A stretch of DNA of 38,718 nt from Desulfobacterales bacterium. GTDB taxonomy: Bacteria; Desulfobacterota; Desulfobacteria; Desulfobacterales; UBA2156. Below the pieces are notes generated by a model. It did no database searches. It had not been told where the DNA came from and worked only from the letters and a program-made list of their open reading frames with translations. Within the stretch, counting starts at the first letter, position 1, and every line of letters starts with the position of its first letter. Of this stretch, positions 24,014 to 31,927 are shown piece after piece. The stretch is taken from assembly GCA_011049715.1 (NCBI GenBank), contig DRHF01000086.1, positions 1-38,718 on the forward strand, given 5' to 3'. The position numbers and the translations under genes are program-made.

Positions 24014-25543
24014 CTATTTTGTCCCAAATTGGATGCCCTGTGCCAATGGAAGTTCATGGGACCAGTTGATGGTGCATGTCTGACGGCGCATATACGCTTT
24101 CCATGCATCAGATCCGGATTCCCGGCCACCACCCGTATCCTTTTCACCTCCGAAAGCGCCGCCGATTTCAGCCCCTGATGTACCAATATTCACATTGGCT
24201 ATCCCGCAATCACTCCCCAGGTGGCTCAAAAAAATTTCTGCCTCCCTGAGATTATTGGTAAATATGGCCGAAGATAGTCCCTGTGGAACCGCATTGTGGT
24301 AAAAAATGGCTTCATCAAGGGTCTTGTAACAAATCATATAAAGGATAGGGGCAAAGGTTTCTTCAGAAACAATTGAAGCGTCGGCGCTAATCTCGCAAAT
24401 GCACGGTGTAACGTAGGTTCCTCTGTCAAACGCTCCACCCGTTAGTACTTCACCGCCATAAAGGATACGTCCCCCTTGTTCCTTTGCTTTTTTAAGGGCT
24501 GTCTGCATGGCATCTGCTGCTCCCCGATCGATCAGCGGCCCCATCAAAACACCCTCTTTCAGGGGGTTTCCGATTTCAACCTGTTGGTACGCGTTAATCA
24601 AGGCATCGGTTAAATCGCTGTAAACATCTTGATGTACGATCACCCGGCGTGTGGTGGTACATCTTTGACCTGCGGTGCCCACTGCTCCAAAAACGATCGC
24701 CCGGGTCGCTATCTCCAGATCTGCATTTGGTGTAACGATAATCGCATTGTTCCCCCCGAGTTCTAAAATGGTTTTTCCCAGACGCTTTGCCACCGCTTTT
24801 GCCACATGTTTTCCCATGACGGTGCTGCCGGTGGCTGAAATAAGGGGAACGCGTGAATCGTTAACCAAAGCTTCGCCCACATCATTCCGTTCGCCGATCA
24901 CCAGATTTAAAATCCCATTTGGAAGATTATTTTCCATTAACACCTTCCAGACGATTTTCATGGTGGCAATGGCAGAAAGAGGCGCCTTTGAAGAAGGTTT
25001 CCATACCACCGTATTTCCGGCAATGAGTGAAATCAGCGCATTCCACGACCAAACCGCAACCGGAAAATTAAATGCCGTGATCACCCCCACCGGCCCTAGG
25101 GGATGCCATTGTTCATACATACGATGTTCAGGGCGTTCGCTGTGCATCGACAACCCATAGAGCATTCTGGATTGACCAACGGCAAAGTCCGCAATATCGA
25201 TCATCTCCTGAACCTCACCCTCGCCTTCGGCCCGAATCTTTCCCACCTCCAGGCTGATCAGGGCACCCAACTCCTGTTTGTACCGGCGCAGCGCCATACC
25301 AATTTGACGGACGATATCTCCCCTTTTGGGGGCAGGGACTCTTTGCCAATCAACAAAGGCCTCCGTGGCGCTGTTTATCACAACTTCATAGTCGTTAAGA
25401 CCGGCGCAACGGATCTTTCCAATACGTTTGCCGTTGACAGGAGAAACAGACGCAAGCACGGGACCTTCACATGCTATCCAGGAACCGATGCCGGCTCCGG
25501 ATTCTTCTCCCTGGAGATCTAATTTTCTCAAAATGGATTCCAT
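24014..25543 (-). CDS. Aldehyde dehydrogenase, ALDH7 family (aminoadipate semialdehyde / piperideine-6-carboxylate type)
   Basis: A 509-aa NAD(P)-dependent aldehyde dehydrogenase. The catalytic Cys295 is in GTAGQRCTTTRR and the general base Glu261 is in LELGGNN. FNFPVAVWSWN and the C-terminal GGEKDTGGGRESGSDAWK segments are characteristic of the antiquitin (ALDH7) subfamily. Known members oxidise 2-aminoadipate 6-semialdehyde, in equilibrium with piperideine-6-carboxylate, to 2-aminoadipate during lysine breakdown. GGAGG lies 11 nt before ATG. It follows a class III aminotransferase by 29 nt, which would supply the semialdehyde, so the pair forms a plausible lysine or diamine degradation unit. 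Subfamily call is strong; substrate inferred. Confidence 0.92.
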   Translation of the reverse strand: MESILRKLDLQGEESGAGIGSWIACEGPVLASVSPVNGKRIGKIRCAGLNDYEVVINSATEAFVDWQRVPAPKRGDIVRQIGMALRRYKQELGALISLEVGKIRAEGEGEVQEMIDIADFAVGQSRMLYGLSMHSERPEHRMYEQWHPLGPVGVITAFNFPVAVWSWNALISLIAGNTVVWKPSSKAPLSAIATMKIVWKVLMENNLPNGILNLVIGERNDVGEALVNDSRVPLISATGSTVMGKHVAKAVAKRLGKTILELGGNNAIIVTPNADLEIATRAIVFGAVGTAGQRCTTTRRVIVHQDVYSDLTDALINAYQQVEIGNPLKEGVLMGPLIDRGAADAMQTALKKAKEQGGRILYGGEVLTGGAFDRGTYVTPCICEISADASIVSEETFAPILYMICYKTLDEAIFYHNAVPQGLSSAIFTNNLREAEIFLSHLGSDCGIANVNIGTSGAEIGGAFGGEKDTGGGRESGSDAWKAYMRRQTCTINWSHELPLAQGIQFGTK

Positions 25544-25572
25544 TTTCTAAAAAACCTCCTCTGGTACATCTC

Positions 25573-26901
25573 TCAACAACAGGCCGTTTCCCTGACAACA
25601 TCATCAAAAATAGTTAAGCAGGTATTGATTTCGGCCCTGCTTACCGTAAGTGCCGGACAAAACCGAATATTGTTTTCCCCACAACCCAAAAGGAGCAAAC
25701 CTTTACGAAATGCCGCGTTGATAATTTTATCACGGCATTCCTTTGCAGGCACCTTGGTTTCACGGTCTTTAACCAATTCCACGCCCACCATCAAGCCCTT
25801 TCCACGAACATCCCCCATACATTCATGCGATTGCTGTAGTTTCCGCAATTCGTTCATCAGGTAGTCGCCTTGAAGTGCAGCATTCGCCATCAAGGATTCA
25901 ATTAATAGATCGATGGTCGCCAGGGCCGCCCGACAAGAAACCGGATTGCCACCGAATGTGGACGCATGGGATCCTGCTTCCCAATCCATAATCTCTCCAC
26001 GTGCCACCAATGCACCCAAAGGCATCCCGGATGCAATTCCCTTTGCCAACGCCATGATATCGGGAACCACACCAAAATGTTCCATTGCAAACATCTTTCC
26101 GGTTCGTCCCATACCGGATTGGACTTCATCGACCACATAGAGGATATCATATTTTTTTGCTATCTTGTGGAGTGCAATGTGAAACTCGGGAGGCGGCACG
26201 ATATAACCGCCCTCTCCCTGAATCGGTTCTACGATGATGGCTGCGACCTCTTCCGGCGGCAAGGTTGTTCGGAAAAGCGTGTCCTCCACCCAATGGACGC
26301 ACGCCAGCCCGCACGAGGGATAACAGAGATTATAGGGACACCGGTAACAGTAGGCATAGGGGATATGTGTGATTCCAGGTACCAGTGGATTATAGTGCTT
26401 TTTCTGAACCGTTTTACTTGCGGTGAGAGAAAGTGCCCCCATGGTTCTTCCATGAAATGCCCCGTAGAAAGCAATATTTAATTCCCGCCGGGTGTGCCAG
26501 CGCGCCAGCTTAAAGGCTGCTTCCACTGCCTCTGCCCCCGAATTTCCGAAGTAGACTTTTTTCCCCCCCCGGCCGGGTGTAAGGGACGCAAGCCTCTCTG
26601 CTAACAAAATTTGAGGCGTATAGTAAAAGTCGGTTCCTGACATATGCAGCAGAAGATCCGCTTGTTTTTTAATGGCTCTAACCACCCGGGGGTGGCAATG
26701 ACCGGTGGCACAGACCGCTATGCCTGCTGTAAAATCGAGGAATCTATTGCCGTCTACATCTTCCAGCCAAAGGCCCCGGGCTTTTTCTACCACAAGCGGA
26801 TAACTGCGGGTGTATGAAGGCGAGACAACCCTTTTATCCATCTTAATCAGTTTCCGGGCACGCGGACCGGGAAGAGCGGTTTTGATTTCCGGGGATTTCA
26901 T
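25573..26901 (-). CDS. Class III PLP aminotransferase (lysine/ornithine/GABA type)
   Basis: A 442-aa fold-type I omega-aminotransferase. The PLP lysine is Lys287 in LAKGIASGMPLGA, Asp258 is in VVDEVQSGMGRTG, and NSGAEAVEAAFKLAR binds the cofactor phosphate. A Cys-rich insert CYRCPYNLCYPSCGLAC (Cys185, 188, 193, 197, 201) marks a subgroup shared with archaeal enzymes that act as omega-aminotransferases or amino-acid racemases. ATG 26901 is chosen over 26925 because AGGA precedes it and the family start MKxPEI fits. Adjacency to ALDH7 suggests lysine 6-amination to the aminoadipate semialdehyde; an epimerase-like role is a real alternative. Confidence 0.88.
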   Translation of the reverse strand: MKSPEIKTALPGPRARKLIKMDKRVVSPSYTRSYPLVVEKARGLWLEDVDGNRFLDFTAGIAVCATGHCHPRVVRAIKKQADLLLHMSGTDFYYTPQILLAERLASLTPGRGGKKVYFGNSGAEAVEAAFKLARWHTRRELNIAFYGAFHGRTMGALSLTASKTVQKKHYNPLVPGITHIPYAYCYRCPYNLCYPSCGLACVHWVEDTLFRTTLPPEEVAAIIVEPIQGEGGYIVPPPEFHIALHKIAKKYDILYVVDEVQSGMGRTGKMFAMEHFGVVPDIMALAKGIASGMPLGALVARGEIMDWEAGSHASTFGGNPVSCRAALATIDLLIESLMANAALQGDYLMNELRKLQQSHECMGDVRGKGLMVGVELVKDRETKVPAKECRDKIINAAFRKGLLLLGCGENNIRFCPALTVSRAEINTCLTIFDDVVRETACC

Positions 26902-26937
26902 TCCGTCGGATCCTTTCAACTTCATTTCGCTTTATAT

Positions 26938-27029
26938 GGCTCAAGTTTCGCGCCTTTGGTTTTATGATGACCGCCCCTTTCCGTGGCCGGATGGGACACT
27001 CCAACAGGTTGGGGCGCGCAATTTGAGCT
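26938..27029. repeat. Inverted-repeat element A
   Basis: Ends 26938-26954 (GGCTCAAGTTTCGCGCC) and 27013-27029 are complementary at 14 of 17 positions around a 58-bp centre. It starts 36 bp from the aminotransferase start, so it lies in or beside that gene's promoter region. No coding capacity. No second copy was noticed in the window. Confidence 0.55.
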
Positions 27030-27070
27030 AATAATTATGATTCAACCATAAAATTGTAATTTTGTCCATT

Positions 27071-27170
27071 ACTAATGAGGCTATAATTGTTTAGACATCA
27101 AATACCCTTGAACCTTCTATTTTGTACCGTTTCCAACAGAGCGTGTCTAAATAATAACGACCTCATTAGT
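27071..27170. repeat. Inverted-repeat element B (MITE-like)
   Basis: A 100-bp element. The 27-bp arms (27071-27097 and 27144-27170) match at 22 of 27 positions, with perfect outer ACTAATGAGG/CCTCATTAGT and inner TTTAGACA/TGTCTAAA blocks. AT-rich and non-coding. Unrelated in sequence to elements A and C. Confidence 0.65.
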
Positions 27171-27267
27171 AAATATCAGTCAATGGTGATCCACTGTGGA
27201 TTAATTCATCTCCAATTTTTGTGCCCGGTAGGCGGCAATGTAATTGGTGCAGAATTCGTCCTTGCCG

Positions 27268-27456
27268 ACTAAGGGTCCGCAGAAAAATAACTTCGCAGAA
27301 TTGGCGCTTAGATTTGGTTCAGGTTTGGCTGATCCGAGAGAGTAAAACCACAGAAATAGCGAACGATTTCAAGGATTTTGCGAGTGCGGCATCGGTCAAA
27401 AATGGGCTGAAGCTAAGATGCTAAAATGTGAAGTTATTTTTTCGCGGATCCTTAGT
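27268..27456. mobile_element. MITE-like element C with 27-bp terminal inverted repeats
   Basis: A 189-bp element whose 27-bp ends (27268-27294 and 27430-27456) are complementary except for about three positions. The outermost bases read ACTAAGG(G/A)TCCGC. The interior is non-coding. Its right end reaches the stop codon of the first MttB gene (stop bases 27456-27458), so insertion or deletion occurred exactly at that gene's 3' end. No direct target duplication could be confirmed. The parent transposase is not in the window. Confidence 0.7.
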
Positions 27457-28865
27457 TAAACCTCTTTTCTTTTGTTTACATATTGAACCAGTCGCTTTTC
27501 GATATCCAGATCAATATCTGGTTTTTCGTATTCGGTGAGCCGCTTTTTAAGAAGATTTCCCGCTCTTTGAGTAAGGTTTCGCGGTTCCATTTCAAGCCAT
27601 TTGTTGTGAATCGTCCGGATACTCAGGTCGGGAATGAAAAACTCGTCCCGGCAACGCCCCATGGTATGCATCTGCATCAGATAATTACCGGAAGTGCTCA
27701 ACTCTTTGATCAGGTCCATCGCAAAGGCGTCATCCGTAAACTCGACCGGCTTTATCAGCTTTTTCATGGCCCCGCAGAGGTCTTCGTCGGCGATGAACTT
27801 CTCATAGCTCATGGCAAGCATGGAGCCGTATGTGCCGCAGGTGTGAAGGCTTACATGAACGCCGCTCAGCGCCGCCGCGGTCAGCATCACAGCCGATTCC
27901 ATCCCCGCTTGGTAGTCGAGGCAAAAGGACTCCGTCAATGCGCCCTGGCTTCGGCAGGGCATGTTGTAGTACCGCCCCAGAGCTCCCACGATGGCCGTGT
28001 GTTTGGCGTCCTCGGGCGAGGCGTTGATGTAACCCCCGGTACGCATTTCCATGGGCGTTCCGCCAAGGCCGTAAACCACTGGAGTTCCCGGACGGACAAG
28101 CTGCGCCAGGCAGATACCCGCCAGGGTGGTGGCATTGGAGATTACCAATGACCCGGCAATTGTGATGGGGCCGGTGGAGCCCAGGATGCAGGCGGAGTGG
28201 ATGATCAACGGCTGTCCGACTTCGGCAAATACCATTATGGATTCGATCATTTCACTAGCGTACTGCAATGGCGACAGGGAGTCGACCAGAGAGATCATCA
28301 CCGGCTCGTTCGTATTTTCCCAGATTATCTCCGCCAGCTTCAGGGAATCCTTGGCAGCCGCTTCAGAAACTGAACTTCCCATGATGGGTTTGTCGGTCAA
28401 AAGCATGGTTGCCAGCAGGATGTCCAGATGAGCCGTTCCCGGGGGCACATCGTTGGGCTGCACCACCATAGAGCTGTTGAAGTCCAGATGTTTTGAAGTC
28501 TGAACCAGCTTGCAGAACTTTTGAACATCTGCCATTGTAGCGTCCCGCTTCTCTCCGGAAGGCTCGATAATGAACGAAGGGCCATATCCAGGAGCCATGA
28601 CGTAATTGTTGTCTCCGATTCGGATACTCTTTTCCGGATTTCTGGCCTTTATTGTAAACGCCGACGGAACTGTCTCCATGGTTTTCTGAATATCTTTTTC
28701 ATCTAAAAAAACCATGTCGCCACCTGTGCGAAAGCCATGTTTTTTGAATATCCCCAGAGCCTTTTCGCTGGGGAATTTGATGCCGGTATCCCGCAGCAGT
28801 TCCAGTGAATACTTGTGAATGGTATCCAGGGTTTTTTGCTCGAAGTTGATGATCGCTCTGTTCAT
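27456..28865 (-). CDS. MttB-family corrinoid-dependent methyltransferase, non-pyrrolysine (paralogue 1, MtgB-like)
   Basis: A 469-aa TIM-barrel methyltransferase of the trimethylamine methyltransferase superfamily (COG5598). Such enzymes move a methyl group from a quaternary or tertiary amine to a corrinoid protein. The frame has no TAG, so it lacks pyrrolysine and groups functionally with glycine-betaine-type MtgB enzymes. Family features include GPITIAGSLVISNATTLAGI, YGLGGTPMEMRTGGY and LDYQAGMESAVMLTAAALSG. It is the most divergent of the three paralogues here, with a different C-terminal half. It has a purine-rich ribosome site (AGGGGA) partly inside a small hairpin. No corrinoid-protein gene adjoins it. 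Substrate unknown. Confidence 0.88.
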   Translation of the reverse strand: MNRAIINFEQKTLDTIHKYSLELLRDTGIKFPSEKALGIFKKHGFRTGGDMVFLDEKDIQKTMETVPSAFTIKARNPEKSIRIGDNNYVMAPGYGPSFIIEPSGEKRDATMADVQKFCKLVQTSKHLDFNSSMVVQPNDVPPGTAHLDILLATMLLTDKPIMGSSVSEAAAKDSLKLAEIIWENTNEPVMISLVDSLSPLQYASEMIESIMVFAEVGQPLIIHSACILGSTGPITIAGSLVISNATTLAGICLAQLVRPGTPVVYGLGGTPMEMRTGGYINASPEDAKHTAIVGALGRYYNMPCRSQGALTESFCLDYQAGMESAVMLTAAALSGVHVSLHTCGTYGSMLAMSYEKFIADEDLCGAMKKLIKPVEFTDDAFAMDLIKELSTSGNYLMQMHTMGRCRDEFFIPDLSIRTIHNKWLEMEPRNLTQRAGNLLKKRLTEYEKPDIDLDIEKRLVQYVNKRKEV

Positions 28866-28870
28866 TGTGT

Positions 28871-28890
28871 TTATCCCCTAGTCCGGATAA
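28871..28890 (-). promoter_or_regulatory. Hairpin overlapping the ribosome site of MttB paralogue 1
   Basis: In the minus-strand mRNA TTATCC pairs with GGATAA (6 bp, 8-nt loop), and the AGGGGA ribosome site is partly inside the 3' arm, 5 nt before ATG 28865. A translational control role is possible but unproven. Confidence 0.4.
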
Positions 28891-28906
28891 GACCAACTTC
28901 ACCATA

Positions 28907-28920
28907 GTAGCTTAGGCTAC
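28907..28920. repeat. Short dyad upstream of MttB paralogue 1
   Basis: GTAGC-TTAG-GCTAC, a perfect 5-bp dyad with a 4-nt centre, 42 nt before the start codon. It could be an operator or part of the leader structure. It is small enough to be chance. Confidence 0.3.
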
Positions 28921-29156
28921 ATCGGCTGAACCGGAACCAAACATGTTTTAGGATTATTGTTCTGTAACTTGTCCGGAAATTCGGATTTATTTTTCCCAAC
29001 GAGTTATCCGTCTCGGCAATTTTTTTTACCATAAAATTCACAAAATTTATTCCTGAGAAAATGCGGCCTTTAAGCTGCCATCAGCTTGCGAGGCAGTTCC
29101 ACCGCTCCCGGTGCGTCATCGCTGTAACCGTCTGTGTTGATTTGATCTGGATAGGT
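28921..29156. other. Non-coding leader region upstream of MttB paralogue 1
   Basis: AT-rich from about 28930 to 29055. It presumably contains the promoter of MttB paralogue 1, but no convincing -35/-10 pair stands out. The right part is the tail of the MttB remnant. No tRNA or terminator seen. Confidence 0.35.
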
Positions 29157-29258
29157 CTAAATCACGTGCGCACCCACAGAGGCAAGCTGGGCCAGTACCA
29201 GTGGCACCCGAATTTCGGTGTTCTGCAAAATGATCAGGCCGAGCAGAGTAACGGGTCC
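29157..29258 (-). pseudogene. Decayed fragment of a further MttB-family gene
   Basis: Minus-strand translation gives GPVTLLGLIILQNTEIRVPL, then VLAQLASVGAHVI, then TAG. This aligns with the conserved segment of the intact neighbours (SPVTIAGTVALQNAEFLSGL, then VISQLKRKGTPILYGG). Only about 33 codons survive, 5 nt beyond the stop of MttB paralogue 2. The same frame continues past the stop for about 28 more codons (to a TAA near 29070) without recognisable similarity. It shows that the array once had at least one more member or suffered an internal duplication. Confidence 0.7.
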
Positions 29259-29262
29259 TGAA

Positions 29263-30717
29263 CTATTCGATGTTAATCTTCGATCCGAGTAAACCCTCGA
29301 TGGCTTCCCTCAGATTTTCAGCCAAAGGTTCCGGTTTGTGCTCTCTTAAAATCGTTTTGACGCGTTCGTTCAGAACCTTCCACAGGTCTTTTCCTCCGCC
29401 TTCGGTCCACCTTTTGTGATTGGCACGGTCGAACAGCTTTGGGTACCAGACGTTTCTGAAATGTTCCACGGTGTGTTTTTCCTGAAGATAGTTCCCCCCC
29501 GGGCCGACTTTGTTGATCACTTCCGTTGCAAGGCTCTCAGCATCCACGGTTACCCCCCTCAGGATATGCTTGATCATGTCGATCAATTCATCTGAAAGGA
29601 TAATCATTTCACAAGATGCGGTAAGGCCGGATTCGAGATATCCCACATCGTGGACCATGCTGCTGCCTACAATGCCGGCCTGTATCAGCGACAGAGAAAC
29701 TTCTGCTCCGGCCTGCTGGTCAAGAACCTTGGCGTCAGAACATCCGCCGGTGTTAAAGTCCGGCAGACCGTAATATGTGGCCATCTCTTTGTTGGTCACA
29801 TGAACCAAAAAAGCTTCGGGGCCACCGTAAATATTAACCGAGGTTTTCATGTCCATGGGGGTGCCTCCACCGCCATACAGGATCGGGGTTCCCTTGCGCT
29901 TGAGCTGGGAAATGACGAGACCGCTGAGGAATTCAGCGTTTTGAAGGGCAACGGTCCCGGCTATGGTTACAGGCGATGTTGCGCCCATGATCGGAGCGCT
30001 GACATACGCACACGGAATCCGTTTGTCAGCGCAGAACAACAATTTTTGCATCGATTCGGTGGCATGCTGCAACGGCGTGATCGGTTCGGCATAATGGATC
30101 AAAAAGGGCTTTTGTTCAAATACTCTGTCACCGCCACATACGACTGAGGCCATGCGGTGAATATCCTTGAGCCCTTCCAGACTCCATGCAGTGAAAAGAA
30201 TCGGCTTTGTTGTGTTGCTTAACATGAGCGCAAAATTGTGGCGATCTGAACGCTTCGGATCGCACGCTTCCGGCGAGACCCCGCCCATTGAAGCAACAAA
30301 ATCGATATTGGGCAGTGCGTCACACAATCGGGCCACGCGGGCAACGTCCTGACCATTTGTCGGGCGCCTCTCACCGGTTTCTATATCCATGACGAATGTG
30401 GTATCTGTACCCGGGCCGAAGTGAGTATTGAAGCCTTCAAAATTCATTGCGGGACTGCCGTTTCGATCATAGATGGTTATCCGTGAAGGAGCGGATCGAA
30501 GCGCTTCCTCCACAAGGTGAGAGGGTATTTTTACCATGTTTTCAGAAAGAACCCATGCACCTGCTTTTTCCAGAAGATCAAGCGCTTCCGGCAGCATAAC
30601 CCGAACGCCGGTCCTTTCCAGGATCTCAAGTGACGCAAGATGGATCTGTTTTATCTGATCCTGGCTAAGAAGCTGCAACTTTGGTCGAACCTGGGCATTG
30701 AAATGACTTGCTGACAT
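29263..30717 (-). CDS. MttB-family corrinoid-dependent methyltransferase, non-pyrrolysine (paralogue 2)
   Basis: A 484-aa member of the trimethylamine methyltransferase superfamily. It contains ATSPVTIAGTVALQNAEFLS, YGGGGTPMDMKTSVNIYGGP, FNTGGCSDAKVLDQQAG and HDVGYLESGLTASCEM. These motifs are shared almost word for word with paralogue 3, so the two are tandem duplicates separated by the UROD-like gene. ATG 30717 is used (AAGGA 8 nt upstream) rather than the ATG at 30726. There is no in-frame TAG; the gene's own stop is TAG. It presumably methylates a cognate corrinoid protein encoded elsewhere, from a betaine-like donor. Confidence 0.9.
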   Translation of the reverse strand: MSASHFNAQVRPKLQLLSQDQIKQIHLASLEILERTGVRVMLPEALDLLEKAGAWVLSENMVKIPSHLVEEALRSAPSRITIYDRNGSPAMNFEGFNTHFGPGTDTTFVMDIETGERRPTNGQDVARVARLCDALPNIDFVASMGGVSPEACDPKRSDRHNFALMLSNTTKPILFTAWSLEGLKDIHRMASVVCGGDRVFEQKPFLIHYAEPITPLQHATESMQKLLFCADKRIPCAYVSAPIMGATSPVTIAGTVALQNAEFLSGLVISQLKRKGTPILYGGGGTPMDMKTSVNIYGGPEAFLVHVTNKEMATYYGLPDFNTGGCSDAKVLDQQAGAEVSLSLIQAGIVGSSMVHDVGYLESGLTASCEMIILSDELIDMIKHILRGVTVDAESLATEVINKVGPGGNYLQEKHTVEHFRNVWYPKLFDRANHKRWTEGGGKDLWKVLNERVKTILREHKPEPLAENLREAIEGLLGSKINIE

Positions 30718-30779
30718 AGTACACATCCTTATGTATTGTTCAGCCTTTACAATTGATGAGATCTGCTACCGTTATCTGT

Positions 30780-31826
30780 TTAAGACCACTGAAAATTCAA
30801 CACTTCACGGTTCATGGCCTCGAAATTCTCTCTGGGATTAACGGGAGATGTGGTTCCGGATGTAGAGAAGATGTAGCCGGACATGCCACTGGCATTTTCC
30901 AGATGGATAAGAGTTTCCTTAGCCACCTCCTCCGGTTTTCCGATCAGCAGGGGTCCGTTGGGATTGATGTTGTCAAAAATGCAGATCCGGTCCCCAACCT
31001 TTTCCTTCAGCTCCCGCAAATCCAACACCGTTTCCTGGGTGAGATTGCCCGGCATGATGCCGTGGATGTCCATCTCTAGCAACATATCTACGATGCCGGT
31101 CTTGACGATGGCACCGCACATGTGCGGCAGGACCCTCGCGCCCAGCCGGGACAGCTCATTAACCACCTTGCTGGTAGGCTCATGGACGAATTCCCGGTAA
31201 TGGCTGGGTGATATGAGTAACGGGCACTCCATGTCGGCCCCGTAGAAGATATACTCCACACCAGCGTCGATCAGGGCCCTTCCAATCTCGATGTCCAGCG
31301 GTACCAAAGCTTCCTGAAGAGCTCGGAGCAACTCCGGGTTCTCGTACATGTCGGCCATGATTTCGTTGGTGCCCCTCAGCCGGGTAGCGATGGTAAAAGG
31401 GGATATGTATTCGCAAGCAATGGGAACCTCTCCTTTCAGCTCCTTTTTAAGGATGGTTACGCCCTTTAAAAACCGCTCCATACTGTTCGTAAACACATCT
31501 GATTTGGCGATGCGGTCGACGTCCTCCATCGATTGAATGGTGGTTTCCTCGATCACCGGGAATACATCTTCGGGGAAGCTGACCTTGCAGCCCAAAGCCT
31601 CGGGGATTATCCCGCCGATCAGCCCCATACCTATCATAACCCAGTCGAACTTGAACTCGTCCAAAGCAGCCATATGGGCGTCTGCCATGGCCTGATCCTC
31701 AAGCAGGGCAGCTCTGAAAGTGGAGCCGAAATAGGTGCAGATGGGGGCTTCATAAAATGGGGCATTGGGGACCCGGTCAACCGGTTTCAGGTTGATAGCG
31801 GCATCCATTCTCTCTATTGAATTCAT
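30780..31826 (-). CDS. Uroporphyrinogen decarboxylase/MtaA-family protein
   Basis: A 348-aa TIM-barrel protein of the UROD superfamily (COG0407), which includes MtaA/MtbA methylcobamide:coenzyme M methyltransferases and their bacterial relatives. Two expected zinc ligands are present in RVLPHMCGAIVKTG (His235, Cys237). The third, a Cys normally in a C-terminal GC motif, is replaced: the segment reads FSTSGTTSPVNPREN. Haem-pathway Arg motifs of true HemE are not evident, so a corrinoid methyl-transfer role fits the MttB neighbours better. ATG 31826 is chosen by family alignment; the frame is open to 31880. A modified zinc site could mean a different acceptor or loss of activity. Confidence 0.82.
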   Translation of the reverse strand: MNSIERMDAAINLKPVDRVPNAPFYEAPICTYFGSTFRAALLEDQAMADAHMAALDEFKFDWVMIGMGLIGGIIPEALGCKVSFPEDVFPVIEETTIQSMEDVDRIAKSDVFTNSMERFLKGVTILKKELKGEVPIACEYISPFTIATRLRGTNEIMADMYENPELLRALQEALVPLDIEIGRALIDAGVEYIFYGADMECPLLISPSHYREFVHEPTSKVVNELSRLGARVLPHMCGAIVKTGIVDMLLEMDIHGIMPGNLTQETVLDLRELKEKVGDRICIFDNINPNGPLLIGKPEEVAKETLIHLENASGMSGYIFSTSGTTSPVNPRENFEAMNREVLNFQWS

Positions 31827-31927
31827 CTCGTTAACTCGCATCTTTAAAGCGATCGCCCGAACCAAATAAAATCGATTCAAGCGACCAGTTTAAGTTTCGT
31901 AAAAAGCAGAGAATAGCCGACTTACAA

